Origin: Bacteroidales bacterium
GTDB lineage: Bacteria > Bacteroidota > Bacteroidia > Bacteroidales > UBA932
Length of the DNA stretch: 64,000 nucleotides
Direction: 5' to 3'
NCBI GenBank assembly: GCA_015060205.1
Contig: SUYY01000001.1
Span: 39,717 to 103,716 of the forward strand
The notes beneath the pieces were generated by a model that was not told the origin of the DNA, did not search any database, and saw only the letters and a list, made by a program, of their open reading frames with translations. Each line of letters opens with the position of its first letter. The first letter of the stretch is position 1. Shown one piece after another: positions 8,547-17,913 of the stretch. The position numbers and the translations under genes were made by a program.

Positions 8547-9797
8547 TTATTTGTTAGTTTTTGAACCGATAAGTGCAAACCAGAGGATGTATGCAAGGGC
8601 AGCGATGAGCACCCAGTAACTGTTGATATAACCGGCAGCGTCAGCGACAGCACCCTGTACAAGCGGAACGATACCGCCACCCATCACCATCACCATGAAC
8701 AGGCCTGAAGCGATTGAAGTATATTTTCCGAGACCCTCTACTGCAAGATTGAAGATAGCGCCCCACATTACAGAAGTACAGAGACCGCAGACCACGAAGA
8801 AGAGGATCGCTACAGGAACTTCTGTTCCAAGAAGAGCGACCTTCCATGCTGAAGGGAGGAACATTCCAAGAAGAAGGAATATAATACCCGCTGAACTTAC
8901 GCTCACCATCATCGTACGGCTTGAAACCTTACCTCCGATAGCACCTGCTACCAGACGTCCGCAGAGCATGAGGAACCAGTAGGCACCTACGAGTGTACCT
9001 GCAACTCCGGCAGCGATTCCAAGACCGTCAGCAGATGTCATGTAAAGGTTTGCCACGTTAGGAATACCTACCTCGATACCCACATAAAGGAAGATTGCGA
9101 TTACACCGAACACGAGATTCTTGTGCGAAATAGCACCCTTGATGCTTTCCATCGTGCTTTCCTTCTTTACATTTCCTTCTGCTGCTGCAGCCTCAAGTTC
9201 AGGCTCCGGAATATGAGAGAAGAAAATGATGATGAAAGCAAGTGCAAAGATAGCCATTGCTATGAAGAGAGCAGGGTTTACGTCAGCAACCTGAGTCTTC
9301 TCTGTAACCTCACCGATAAGATAACCTGCAAGAACAGGAACGATTGTAGCGGCGAGAGAGTTGAGGGAGCCGCCAAGTTGGATAAGTTGGTTACCCTTGT
9401 TTCCACCACCACCGAGGGTGTTAAGCATAGGGTTCACGACTGTATTGAGCATACACATTGAGAATCCTGAAACGAATGCTCCGAGAAGGTAGATTGCAAA
9501 ACTGCTGAATACACCTGAAAGGTAAGAGATTCCGACACCTATGAATCCTACAGTCACCGCTGCAAGAGAAGTGAATTTGTAACCCTTGCCCTTGAGAAGG
9601 AATCCTGCAGGAAGTCCCATGAAGGCATATGCGATGAAGTTCGCTGCATTACCGAGTTGGGACATGAGGTTTGTGGCTCCGAACTGAGCCTTTGCGATAA
9701 TACCCATTGGGTTCTGAAGTCCTGTCACGAACGAAATCATTGCAAAAAGGAAGAACATGATTCCGATTGCCAGAACATTGCCTTTGTTTTTGTTCAT
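8547..9797 (-). CDS. MFS sugar transporter, FHS (GluP/FucP-like) family
   Basis: 416 aa with about 12 hydrophobic segments. The N-terminus (LFAMISFVTGLQNPMG) and QFGATNLMSQLGNAANFIAYAFMGLPAGFLLKG are typical of the fucose-glucose-galactose:H+ symporter group. A charged central loop (PEPELEAAAAEG) separates the two halves. It sits in the inner membrane and imports a hexose for the ROK kinase encoded just downstream. Transcription appears to start near 9972, giving a leader of about 175 nt that contains a terminator-like hairpin (see 9889-9926). Either glucose or galactose is plausible as substrate. Confidence 0.85.
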   Translation of the reverse strand: MNKNKGNVLAIGIMFFLFAMISFVTGLQNPMGIIAKAQFGATNLMSQLGNAANFIAYAFMGLPAGFLLKGKGYKFTSLAAVTVGFIGVGISYLSGVFSSFAIYLLGAFVSGFSMCMLNTVVNPMLNTLGGGGNKGNQLIQLGGSLNSLAATIVPVLAGYLIGEVTEKTQVADVNPALFIAMAIFALAFIIIFFSHIPEPELEAAAAEGNVKKESTMESIKGAISHKNLVFGVIAIFLYVGIEVGIPNVANLYMTSADGLGIAAGVAGTLVGAYWFLMLCGRLVAGAIGGKVSSRTMMVSVSSAGIIFLLLGMFLPSAWKVALLGTEVPVAILFFVVCGLCTSVMWGAIFNLAVEGLGKYTSIASGLFMVMVMGGGIVPLVQGAVADAAGYINSYWVLIAALAYILWFALIGSKTNK

Positions 9798-9888
9798 TGC
9801 TTTTGTGTTTTATGTGTTAATAATTTCTGAAGTCAGTTCAAAAACGGGTCTAATATACGAATAATTTTCCATTCAGAGACCATATGAC

Positions 9889-9926
9889 AAAAAAATAGCA
9901 TGGTCCCCTCCCCAAGGGACCATGCT
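9889..9926 (-). terminator. Terminator-like hairpin inside the transporter leader (attenuator or sRNA end)
   Basis: Read on the minus strand, an 11-bp perfect stem (AGCATGGTCCC with GGGACCATGCT) is followed by A and seven T residues, a classic intrinsic terminator. It lies about 50 nt downstream of the predicted transcription start and about 90 nt before the transporter ATG. No other minus-strand gene lies upstream for it to terminate. It therefore either attenuates the operon or ends a short independent RNA of roughly 80 nt. Confidence 0.7.
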
Positions 9927-9978
9927 GTATATAAAACGAACTTAACAAATAGACACGAAAAAATTCTGATGTCTGGTA

Positions 9979-10009
9979 CAAAGGTAATGATTTAAAATTA
10001 ACTTCCAAA
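9979..10009 (-). promoter_or_regulatory. Promoter for the sugar transporter operon
   Basis: On the minus strand this reads TTTG, 19 nt, TACCTTTG, an exact match to the Bacteroidota -33/-7 consensus with ideal spacing. It points toward the hairpin at 9889-9926 and the transporter. Confidence 0.75.
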
Positions 10010-10090
10010 TTTTTGCTAAAGATTTTAAAACATTTTCTACAAATCCGTACAATTTGACGCCAAACACGCGAATAATGATTTCAAGTGACA

Positions 10091-10121
10091 TTCGACTATA
10101 TAAATATATTGTATATCTTTG
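10091..10121 (+). promoter_or_regulatory. Promoter for outer-membrane protein gene, possibly leaderless
   Basis: TTCG, 19 nt, TATCTTTG. The -7 box ends only 6 nt before the ATG at 10128, so transcription would begin at or next to the start codon. Confidence 0.65.
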
Positions 10122-10127
10122 CAGCCT

Positions 10128-10736
10128 ATGAACTTACGAAGGATATTTTTGAGTCTGACCGCGATTTTTGCATGCACTGCGGCTATGGCATCGGATGGCG
10201 ACAAGGTCATCAAGGGATTTTCAGGAGGAATGATGGTACACACAGGATACCAGTTCGGAGGAGACAACCCATACGGATTGAATTTCAGCAATGCGACTTT
10301 CGGAATAGGAGGATGCGCGAAACTTCGGTTCACGGAGCACTTCCGGACAGGTTTTGAAGGATATTTCTCAATAGCCCCTACCAAAAGAGGCGTGGAGAGC
10401 GGCAGTCACAACAAATTGTTCTGGACAGGCGCTCTGGCTGACTGGATCTGGCAGACAGGAAAATTCTACCCCTATGTGGGTGCTACTGTCGGAGGAGGAA
10501 TGGAAACGGCTCTTTACATGTTCGAGGGAGACAAGCACGACTGGATTCCTGAAGGCAATGCAGTGCTCAACAAGAAACCGTTCTTCGCTTTCGATCCGTT
10601 CGTTGGAGTGGAATATGCCGTCGGAAAGGCCCTGCGACTCACACTCAAGGCCGACTGGATGATTGCAATCAACTCAGACGGACTCAACAGACCACAAGGT
10701 CCGCGTATCTATTTCGGATTCATTTTCGCCCACTGA
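10128..10736 (+). CDS. Outer-membrane beta-barrel protein
   Basis: 202 aa from the ATG at 10128; the track's TTG at 10119 lies within the promoter. There is a signal peptide (LRRIFLSLTAIFACTAAMAS) with cleavage near Ala-Ser. The mature chain alternates aromatic and glycine residues as in small 8-10 strand barrels (GGMMVHTGYQFGGDNPYG, GFEGYFSIAP, YVGATVGGGMETALYM) and ends with RIYFGFIFAH, a plausible final strand. No function beyond an outer-membrane barrel can be given. It ends 5 nt from the convergent AraC gene. Confidence 0.8.
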   Translation: MNLRRIFLSLTAIFACTAAMASDGDKVIKGFSGGMMVHTGYQFGGDNPYGLNFSNATFGIGGCAKLRFTEHFRTGFEGYFSIAPTKRGVESGSHNKLFWTGALADWIWQTGKFYPYVGATVGGGMETALYMFEGDKHDWIPEGNAVLNKKPFFAFDPFVGVEYAVGKALRLTLKADWMIAINSDGLNRPQGPRIYFGFIFAH

Positions 10737-10741
10737 CGGGA

Positions 10742-11656
10742 CTAGGAATTTCTGTACTCACTTGGAGTCATGCCGGTTCTGGCCTTGAAGAACTTATAGA
10801 ATACCGACTGGTTAGGGAAATTCAGCCTATAGACTATCTCCTTGATGGCAAGACCGGAATATTTCAAAAGGTTCTTGGCCTCGAGGATTACGTATGCATC
10901 AATCCACTCCGGAGCGGAACGTCCTGTGACACTCTTGATCACGCGTGAAAGATATTTAGGTGTAAGACACAGTTTGTCAGCATAAAAACCGACATTCCTG
11001 TACTCGGTATGATACTGTGAGACAAGTTTGAGGAACTGGTCTGCCAGCATCCTGCTTCTGCTTGATACCTTTTCTTCAATGCCATCGCCATTCTGAAGTC
11101 TTTCTGACCAGACTCCGGCCATGAAGTAGAATAAAGACGACAGGATAGACCTGATACATTCCATCTTGAATGGCGTCTCCTGCTGGATCACCTTTGCCAT
11201 CAACGATATATGCTCACGAAGCATGTTCTTCTGGTTCTCGTCCAGTTCAATGCTCGGTTTATCCACAAAGGAAAGATTCTTGGTGAATATCTTGTTGACA
11301 TCAAGCATGAGGTTGGCTACGAAATCCTTCGACATCATTACGCATACGTAGCGAAGATCTGTCTTCACCGAATCCACAAGTTCGTTGACTCTGACTATGT
11401 TTCCGGGAGGATTCAGAAAGAGCATGCCGCTCTTCAACTCATGCTCTTCAAGATTGACATTGAGAGTTATATGACCGCTGATACAATATATCACCATGAA
11501 ACCGTCAAAACGACATGGATGCGCCAGAGGCTGATGTGACTCGGAAATATTCACGTCCATTATGAAGAAATCGTCACCCATCCCAATACATGGAGAATCG
11601 GCAAAAATCTTCTTGAAACGGCTTATCGAGATGTCATGCATAGAGGTTGCTTCCAT
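10742..11656 (-). CDS. AraC family transcriptional regulator
   Basis: About 304 aa from the ATG at 11656; the track's longer start adds 12 residues that look like upstream sequence, and an ATG at 11641 is also possible. The N-terminal about 170 residues resemble a cupin-like sensor (YCISGHITLNVNLEEHELKSGMLFLNPPG). The C-terminal two helix-turn-helix motifs are clear: NVGFYADKLCLTPKYLSRVIKSVTG and AIKEIVYRLNFPNQSVFYKFFKARTGMTPSEYR, the latter being the AraC signature. It is convergent with the barrel gene; its target and ligand are unknown. Confidence 0.9.
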   Translation of the reverse strand: MEATSMHDISISRFKKIFADSPCIGMGDDFFIMDVNISESHQPLAHPCRFDGFMVIYCISGHITLNVNLEEHELKSGMLFLNPPGNIVRVNELVDSVKTDLRYVCVMMSKDFVANLMLDVNKIFTKNLSFVDKPSIELDENQKNMLREHISLMAKVIQQETPFKMECIRSILSSLFYFMAGVWSERLQNGDGIEEKVSSRSRMLADQFLKLVSQYHTEYRNVGFYADKLCLTPKYLSRVIKSVTGRSAPEWIDAYVILEAKNLLKYSGLAIKEIVYRLNFPNQSVFYKFFKARTGMTPSEYRNS

Positions 11657-11783
11657 TATCTGTGTATAAAATTTAATCCTTAATATAACCAAAAAACACT
11701 CAGATTGGTAAAAGTACTATTCTTTTTCTACCTTTTGATATCATCTCTACCAATCGACAATAATTTCACCCTAACGACAAAAC

Positions 11784-11816
11784 GAAAGCGAAGTGACGGC
11801 CCGCCACTTCGCTTTC
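11784..11816 (-). terminator. Terminator hairpin after acyl-CoA ligase
   Basis: GAAAGCGAAGTG pairs perfectly over 12 bp with CACTTCGCTTTC; the minus-strand exit is CGTTTTG. The same core hairpin (AGCGAAGTG/CACTTCGCT) recurs after lysS at 39200. Confidence 0.65.
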
Positions 11817-11848
11817 ATCTTATATTTAAATATGAATCAATGCATGTA

Positions 11849-13759
11849 CTACAATGAGGCCAGATTCATCTCATTGATAACATTCTTACCTTCAGGAGTA
11901 TAGGCAAAAGCCATATGTTCCTTATAAGCCTCCTCTACCCTTCCGCGCACAACCTTCATCGAACTGTTCAGGAAATGGTTCTGCTCGGTCCAAGGCTCAG
12001 GAAGGACACAGATTGCTGCAGGAAGCCATCTTTCAGGGAACTCTCCGTAAAGTCGACCACCCTTGCGGTATGCATTCACCTCATCCTGAATCTTCTCAAG
12101 CATCTTCTCCTTCGCCTCCTGAGACTTAGGGTCAAGTCCAAGTTCCTTTGCATATGCCTTGAGAGCCTCCTTGTTCGGTGTCACAAGCGCTATGGTATAA
12201 GGATCCTGACTGTTGTGAAGAATAGCACCGTCGATATACTTCGAATTTTCCACAAGATTCTCCTCGATTCCCTCCGGTGAATACTTTTCTCCGTCAGCGG
12301 CGATCAGAAGTGATTTGAATCTTCCCACGACGTAGAGCATCTCCTCATCACGCATATATCCCATATCTCCTGTATGAAGCCAGCCGTCAACCACCGTATC
12401 CGCAGTAGACTTAGGATTCTTCCAATAGCCCGCCATCACGTTCTCTCCCTTGATGCAGATCTCACCCTTCACTCCGAAAGGCTGCTCCACTCCGTCTGCA
12501 TCCAGAATCTTTATCTCCATAGGAGAAACCACCTTTCCGGACGAACCGAAGATATGCTTCGCAGGTGAATTGGCCGAGATGATAGGTGTAGCCTCTGAAA
12601 GACCGTAACCCTGATACATAGGGATTCCGATGGCATAATAATACCTCTGGAGGTCAATATCCAGAAGCGCGCCTCCTCCTACAAAGAACTTCATGTTTCC
12701 GCCAAGTCCTTCACGGACCTTCTTGAATATGATCTTGTCGAAAAGTAGCATCAGAGGCTTGCGGAAGATATCCACGAAGTCGGTACCCTTATTATAGCCT
12801 TCCTTATTATATGCTATTGCATTTTTCAAAGCGAAATTGTAAAGTCTTTCGACTGTCTTTCCGCTCTTTTTTATGGTAGTCTCGATGTTTTTCTTGAAAC
12901 TCTTTGCCAGAGTAGGGACGGAGAGCATCACAGAAGGCTTGAATTCCTTGATGCTCGAAGGAATGTTGCGCAAGGCTTCCTTTCCGGACCTGCCTGACGG
13001 CACGGTACCGATGGACGCGCCATATGACATCATCGTATAGAATCCAGCGACATGCGCAAAGCAATGGTCTAGAGGAAGGATGATAAGCATCTTGTCCTGA
13101 GGCTCCACGCCTATGACTGAATGAGCCTGCTCTACATTTGCCGTATAGTTCCTGTGGGTAAGAAGGATTCCCTTAGGGTCCGCAGTCGTACCTGAAGTGT
13201 AACTTATGTTTGCATAGTCATCCGGACCTATCGACTCATATCTCTTGACGAACATCTCTTCGTTTTCGGCAATGAACCTGTCACCTGCCTCCATGATGTC
13301 GTTGATATGGATTTCATTCTCCTGCATATCCTCAACATCATCAAAAAGGATGATTTTCTCGACAAGAGGACATTCAGGCAATATCTTTCTTATCTTCGGA
13401 AGTTGAAACTTCGAGGTCATCACGTACTTCGCATCCGAATGTCTGATACGGAAGACCAGGTCATTGGATTCCTCCAGTTTGATGGAAAGAGGAACATTCA
13501 CCGCTCCTGCATACAGGACGCCGAGTTCTCCTATTACCCACATATTGCGTCCCTCGCAGAGATAAGCCACCTTCTCTCCCTTCTGGACTCCGAGGTGCAT
13601 CAGACCGGCAGCAATACGTTTCGCCTGTCTGAGAGTCTCATTATACGACGTCGGTTCCCACTCGTTCGTATCCAGATTCTTTTCCCAGAGGAAAGGACTT
13701 TCAGAATAGAGTCTCACATACTTCTCGACGAAGTCAATGATAGTTGTTCTTTCAGTCAT
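11849..13759 (-). CDS. Long-chain fatty acid--CoA ligase (AMP-forming)
   Basis: 636 aa from the ATG at 13759 (MTERTTIIDFVEKY); the track's start adds 21 non-homologous residues. It shows the AMP-binding P-loop YTSGTTADPKGILLTHRN, YQGYGLSEATPIIS, and WLHTGDMGYMRDEEMLYVVGR, with a C-terminal SPEGIEENLVENS in the position of the family hinge. It activates fatty acids to acyl-CoA via acyl-AMP at the inner membrane. Bacteroidota usually carry several such ligases. It lies 16 nt downstream of the deoxynucleoside kinase on the same strand and is probably co-transcribed. Confidence 0.92.
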   Translation of the reverse strand: MTERTTIIDFVEKYVRLYSESPFLWEKNLDTNEWEPTSYNETLRQAKRIAAGLMHLGVQKGEKVAYLCEGRNMWVIGELGVLYAGAVNVPLSIKLEESNDLVFRIRHSDAKYVMTSKFQLPKIRKILPECPLVEKIILFDDVEDMQENEIHINDIMEAGDRFIAENEEMFVKRYESIGPDDYANISYTSGTTADPKGILLTHRNYTANVEQAHSVIGVEPQDKMLIILPLDHCFAHVAGFYTMMSYGASIGTVPSGRSGKEALRNIPSSIKEFKPSVMLSVPTLAKSFKKNIETTIKKSGKTVERLYNFALKNAIAYNKEGYNKGTDFVDIFRKPLMLLFDKIIFKKVREGLGGNMKFFVGGGALLDIDLQRYYYAIGIPMYQGYGLSEATPIISANSPAKHIFGSSGKVVSPMEIKILDADGVEQPFGVKGEICIKGENVMAGYWKNPKSTADTVVDGWLHTGDMGYMRDEEMLYVVGRFKSLLIAADGEKYSPEGIEENLVENSKYIDGAILHNSQDPYTIALVTPNKEALKAYAKELGLDPKSQEAKEKMLEKIQDEVNAYRKGGRLYGEFPERWLPAAICVLPEPWTEQNHFLNSSMKVVRGRVEEAYKEHMAFAYTPEGKNVINEMNLASL

Positions 13760-13775
13760 AAATACAAGGTTTAGA

Positions 13776-14396
13776 TTAGTCGTTCTTGAAAAGACCGAAC
13801 AGTTCTGCGTCAATCTTGTCAATCACTTCCTGAAAATCTTCAGGACGGTTTTCAAATTTTATTCTGTCCACATCAAGGATGAGAAGACGGTGCTTGTAAT
13901 CCTTGATCCAGTTCTCATATCTCTCGTTCAGTCCGGTGATATAATCGATACGGATGCTCTTCTCATATTCGCGTCCCCTCTTCTGGATCTGACCGATGAG
14001 ATTCGGGATCGAACTTCTGAGATAAATCAGAAGGTCAGGCGGATTCACCAGTGACATCATCAGGTCAAAAAGGTCCGAATAGTTCTCGAAGTCTCTGGTG
14101 GTCATCAGACCCATGCCATGAAGGTTCGGAGCAAAGATACGGGCATCCTCGTATATGGTACGGTCCTGGATGATGACTTCGTCAAGTTTGGATATATCCA
14201 CCACATCCTTGAATCTCTTGTTCAGGAAATATACCTGAAGATTGAAGGACCACCTCTCCATATCTTCATAAAAATCAGCAAGATAAGGGTTATAGTCCAC
14301 CGATTCGAACTTTGGAGTCCATCCATAGTGGGCAGCGAGCATCTTTGTCAAAGTTGTCTTTCCGCTGCCGATGTTACCTGCAATCGCTATATGCAT
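13776..14396 (-). CDS. Deoxynucleoside kinase
   Basis: 206 aa. P-loop GNIGSGKTTL at residues 7-16; the base/substrate motif is DRTIYEDARIF. YLRSSIPNLIGQIQKRGREYE carries the Arg-rich LID region. The length and motifs match the deoxyadenosine/deoxyguanosine kinase group (dAK/dGK) that salvages deoxynucleosides to dNMPs with ATP. The start ATG lies about 40 nt downstream of a -7 box on the minus strand. It is divergent from the MBL-fold gene, sharing the same promoter segment. Confidence 0.9.
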   Translation of the reverse strand: MHIAIAGNIGSGKTTLTKMLAAHYGWTPKFESVDYNPYLADFYEDMERWSFNLQVYFLNKRFKDVVDISKLDEVIIQDRTIYEDARIFAPNLHGMGLMTTRDFENYSDLFDLMMSLVNPPDLLIYLRSSIPNLIGQIQKRGREYEKSIRIDYITGLNERYENWIKDYKHRLLILDVDRIKFENRPEDFQEVIDKIDAELFGLFKND

Positions 14397-14431
14397 ACCG
14401 TTTAAGTTTTAACACATTTTCATTCTTATAA

Positions 14432-14470
14432 TTTGGCAAAATTAACAACTTCTTTTGTATTTTTGTCAAA
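14432..14470. promoter_or_regulatory. Two overlapping divergent promoters
   Basis: The plus strand has TTTG at 14432-14435, 22 nt, and TATTTTTG at 14458-14465. The minus strand has TTTG (14470 to 14467), 22 nt, and TAATTTTG (14444 to 14437). The two promoters occupy the same 39 bp, so polymerases serving the kinase and the hydrolase should compete. Confidence 0.6.
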
Positions 14471-14486
14471 ATAAAGAACCAAAAGG

Positions 14487-15155
14487 ATGACACACACAGA
14501 AAACTTCATATTCAACGCTCTGCAGACCCGATGTTCTCTGGTATGGGATGACAAGGGTGAATGCGCCATCATCGATCCAAGTTACAAAGATGCCGAAAGG
14601 GAGCAGATCGTTGCATTCATAAATTCAAAAAAACTCACCCCTGTCTGCATTCTGCTCACACACGGACATTTCGACCATATCTACGGTCTTTCTGACTTTG
14701 TCAGAACATACGATGTTCCGGTATATATGGACCTGAAGGAAACCTACTCTTTCGAGAAGACCAACCCATATGTCTGCGGCAACTTTGGCCTTGAGATTCC
14801 GGAACTGCCGCATGAGAGTGTATTCAAGGGCATATCGGACGGCGACATCATCAAGGTCGGAGACATCAGTCTCGAAGTACTTGAAACTCCGGGACATTCG
14901 GTGGGCGGTGTGTGCTTTTTTGACAAGGATTCCGGAACATTGTTCAGCGGTGACACGCTTTTTGCGGGAGCGATAGGGCGCACAGACCATCCCGGAGGAG
15001 ACTATGACCTGCTGATGAAAAGCATATGGGAGAAAATCATGTGCCTGGACGGAGACATCAGGGTGATTCCGGGCCACGGTCCGGAGACTGACATTGCTAC
15101 AGAGCGTATGACCAACCCGTTCCTCATGCCATTCAACGAGCCGTATGAAGAATAA
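14487..15155 (+). CDS. MBL-fold metallohydrolase (glyoxalase II-like)
   Basis: 222 aa. The metal-binding signature is LTHGHFDHIYG (HxHxDH), with additional His in ETPGHSVGG, Asp in LFSGDTLFAG and His in VIPGHGPETD. The layout and length match the small glyoxalase-II-like hydrolases acting on thioesters. Its last 11 nt overlap the start of uvrA (ATGAAGAATAA), so the two genes are translationally coupled. Function is likely cytoplasmic detoxification or thioester hydrolysis; the true substrate is not evident. Confidence 0.88.
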   Translation: MTHTENFIFNALQTRCSLVWDDKGECAIIDPSYKDAEREQIVAFINSKKLTPVCILLTHGHFDHIYGLSDFVRTYDVPVYMDLKETYSFEKTNPYVCGNFGLEIPELPHESVFKGISDGDIIKVGDISLEVLETPGHSVGGVCFFDKDSGTLFSGDTLFAGAIGRTDHPGGDYDLLMKSIWEKIMCLDGDIRVIPGHGPETDIATERMTNPFLMPFNEPYEE

Positions 15156-17895
15156 TGACAAGATAGAAATAACAGGCGCAAAGGCGCACAACCTGAAGGA
15201 TGTTTCACTGACGATACCGCGAGGGAAGTTCGTCGTCCTGACAGGATTGAGCGGAAGCGGCAAGTCATCCCTGGCCTTCGACACCATCTATGCTGAAGGT
15301 CAGAGACGTTATATGGACACTCTGTCCACCTATGCCAAGCACTTCATGGGCATATTGGAAAAACCTGAGGTAGAGTCGATTACAGGATTGAGTCCCATCA
15401 TAGCCATCGAACAGAAGACCACCGGCAACAACCCTCGTTCGACCGTCGGTACGATCACCGAGATATATGATTTCCTGCGTCTGCTGTATGCCCGCGCGTC
15501 CATAGCATACTCCCCCGAGACCGGAAAGGAGATGGTAAGATACACCGACGAGCAGATAGTATCCCTGATAATGGAGAATTATCACGGACGCAAATGCTAC
15601 CTTCTGGCACCTCTGGTCAGGGGAAGAAAAGGTCATTACAAGGAACTCCTGGAGCAGATGCGCAAGAGGGGGTATACCCAGATCCGCATCGACGGAGAAC
15701 TGAAGGAACTTCATGAGATAACGGCACTTGACCGCTACAAGGCCCACTTCATAGAACTTGTGATAGACCGTCTGAAACCATCTGAAAAGGACGGGAAAAG
15801 AATACGTGATTCAGTACTGTCCGCATTGAATTTCGGCAAGGGTTCCATAGCGGTGATGGATATGGAGACAGGCGACCTGAACCACTATTCAAAACATCTG
15901 GTATGCCCGGACACAGGCATCTCGCTGGCTGAACCGGCACCGCACTCGTTCTCATTCAACTCCCCTCAGGGATACTGTCCTCATTGCAAGGGACTTGGAC
16001 AGATTGTGGACATCAACATGGACACCATCATTCCTGACCGGTCCGTATCTGTTGCAGACGGCGGAATCATACCTCTCGGAAAGATAAGGGAGACAAAAAA
16101 ATTCGACATAATAAGGTCGATAGCAAGAAAATACTCATTCTCGCTCTATGACCCGATAGACGAACTGCCTGAAGACATGATAGACCTGATGGTCTACGGT
16201 TCAGATGAACTTTTCAGGGTCGGCGAAGGCACTTCTTCCGAAATGGTCTCATATTCAGGACTTTCCGGAGATATAAGTGACAAGGTGATCTGCCCGGTCT
16301 GTCATGGCACAAGGCTCAACAGGGAGACCACATATTTCAAGATCGACGGCAAGACCATATCGGAGGTGGCGGCAATGGAGATATCCCACCTGAGCAAATG
16401 GCTCGAGTCGATCGAAAAGTCTTTCGGCAAAAGGGAAAGCCTCATCGCAAGGGATATTCTCAAGGAACTCAAGGACAGGGTCGGATTCCTTCTCGACGTA
16501 GGTCTGGACTATCTTTCACTTGACCGCGCAACAGCCTCATTATCAGGAGGAGAGAGTCAAAGAATCAGACTTGCCACACAGATAGGTTCCAAACTGGTGA
16601 ACGTACTCTATATATTGGACGAGCCTTCCATCGGACTGCATCAGAGGGACAACAGGAAACTTATCGCCTCACTGAAGAAATTGCGCGACGAAGGCAACTC
16701 CGTGATGGTGGTCGAGCATGATGCAGAGACAATGACCGCAGCCGACTGGCTTGTCGATGTGGGACCGGGAGCAGGCGAAGAAGGCGGAGAAATCTGTTTC
16801 AACGGCCCTCTGAGCGAGATATCGCGAACCAGAACCGCGACCCTCGACTACCTCACAGGACTTCGCTCGATCGAAGTTCCGAAGACGAGAAGACAGGGAA
16901 ATTCCCTGACCTTGGGAATCCGTGGCGCAAGGGGAAACAATCTAAGGAATGTGGACGTGGACTTCCCTCTGGGCATGCTTATCGGAGTAAGCGGCGTGAG
17001 CGGAAGCGGAAAATCCTCTCTGGTGAACGAGACCCTCATGCCCGTGCTGAAGAACAAGTTCTACAATGCCAAGATGCAGCCTCTGCCATATGACGAGATA
17101 ATCGGAGTAGAGAATATCGACAAACTTATCGAGATAGACCAAAGTCCGATAGGACGCACCCCTCGCAGCAATCCGGCCACATTCACAGGCGTATTCAACG
17201 ACATAAGGAACCTGTTTGAAGCGACGCCTGATGCCAAGGTCCGCGGATTCAAGGCCGGAAGATTCTCTTTCAATGTTCCCGGAGGACGCTGCGAAGAGTG
17301 CAAGGGAGCAGGAATAAAGGTGATAGAGATGAATTTTCTCCCTTCTGTAAACGTGGTGTGCGGTGAATGCAGAGGCAGACGATATAAGGATGACACCCTC
17401 GCGGTGAAATATAAAGGAAAGAACATAAACGATGTTCTCGAGATGCAGATCAGCGAGGCGTATGAGTTCTTCAGGAACATTCCTACCATCGCACTGAAAC
17501 TCAAGGCGATGGTGGATGTCGGCCTGGGATATGTGCGTCTGGGTCAATCCGCCGTCACGCTCTCGGGAGGCGAAAGCCAGAGAATGAAACTTGCCGCCGA
17601 ACTTGCAAGGAAAAGCACCGGAAACACACTGTATATATTGGACGAGCCTACCACCGGACTTCATTTCGAAGACATAAAGGTGCTTATGGGAGTACTCCAG
17701 AGACTTGTGGATCAAGGGAATACGGTGATAGTGATAGAGCATAACCTCGATGTGCTCAAATCGGTGGACTACCTGTTCGACATGGGTCCGGAAGGAGGAA
17801 AGGCAGGAGGAATGATTGTTGCTCAGGGGACGCCGGAACAGTTGGCGGACAATCCGGATTCGGTGACAGGTCCGTTCCTGAAGGAAGTATTGTAG
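15145..17895 (+). CDS. uvrA: Excinuclease ABC subunit A
   Basis: 916 aa, full-length UvrA. It has two ABC ATPase halves with Walker A GLSGSGKSSLAFDT and GVSGSGKSSLVNET. Two zinc modules are visible (CPHC...CPVC and CEEC...CGEC). Both ABC signatures are LSGGESQR and both Walker B motifs are LDEP. UvrA recognises bulky DNA lesions with UvrB in nucleotide excision repair. Bacteroidota often have two uvrA paralogues; this copy has both zinc modules and a complete insertion domain, so it should be functional. The start overlaps the previous gene by 11 nt, and the downstream kinase follows after 18 nt, suggesting one operon. Confidence 0.95.
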   Translation: MKNNDKIEITGAKAHNLKDVSLTIPRGKFVVLTGLSGSGKSSLAFDTIYAEGQRRYMDTLSTYAKHFMGILEKPEVESITGLSPIIAIEQKTTGNNPRSTVGTITEIYDFLRLLYARASIAYSPETGKEMVRYTDEQIVSLIMENYHGRKCYLLAPLVRGRKGHYKELLEQMRKRGYTQIRIDGELKELHEITALDRYKAHFIELVIDRLKPSEKDGKRIRDSVLSALNFGKGSIAVMDMETGDLNHYSKHLVCPDTGISLAEPAPHSFSFNSPQGYCPHCKGLGQIVDINMDTIIPDRSVSVADGGIIPLGKIRETKKFDIIRSIARKYSFSLYDPIDELPEDMIDLMVYGSDELFRVGEGTSSEMVSYSGLSGDISDKVICPVCHGTRLNRETTYFKIDGKTISEVAAMEISHLSKWLESIEKSFGKRESLIARDILKELKDRVGFLLDVGLDYLSLDRATASLSGGESQRIRLATQIGSKLVNVLYILDEPSIGLHQRDNRKLIASLKKLRDEGNSVMVVEHDAETMTAADWLVDVGPGAGEEGGEICFNGPLSEISRTRTATLDYLTGLRSIEVPKTRRQGNSLTLGIRGARGNNLRNVDVDFPLGMLIGVSGVSGSGKSSLVNETLMPVLKNKFYNAKMQPLPYDEIIGVENIDKLIEIDQSPIGRTPRSNPATFTGVFNDIRNLFEATPDAKVRGFKAGRFSFNVPGGRCEECKGAGIKVIEMNFLPSVNVVCGECRGRRYKDDTLAVKYKGKNINDVLEMQISEAYEFFRNIPTIALKLKAMVDVGLGYVRLGQSAVTLSGGESQRMKLAAELARKSTGNTLYILDEPTTGLHFEDIKVLMGVLQRLVDQGNTVIVIEHNLDVLKSVDYLFDMGPEGGKAGGMIVAQGTPEQLADNPDSVTGPFLKEVL

Positions 17896-17913
17896 CCAAA
17901 GACATATCAGACT

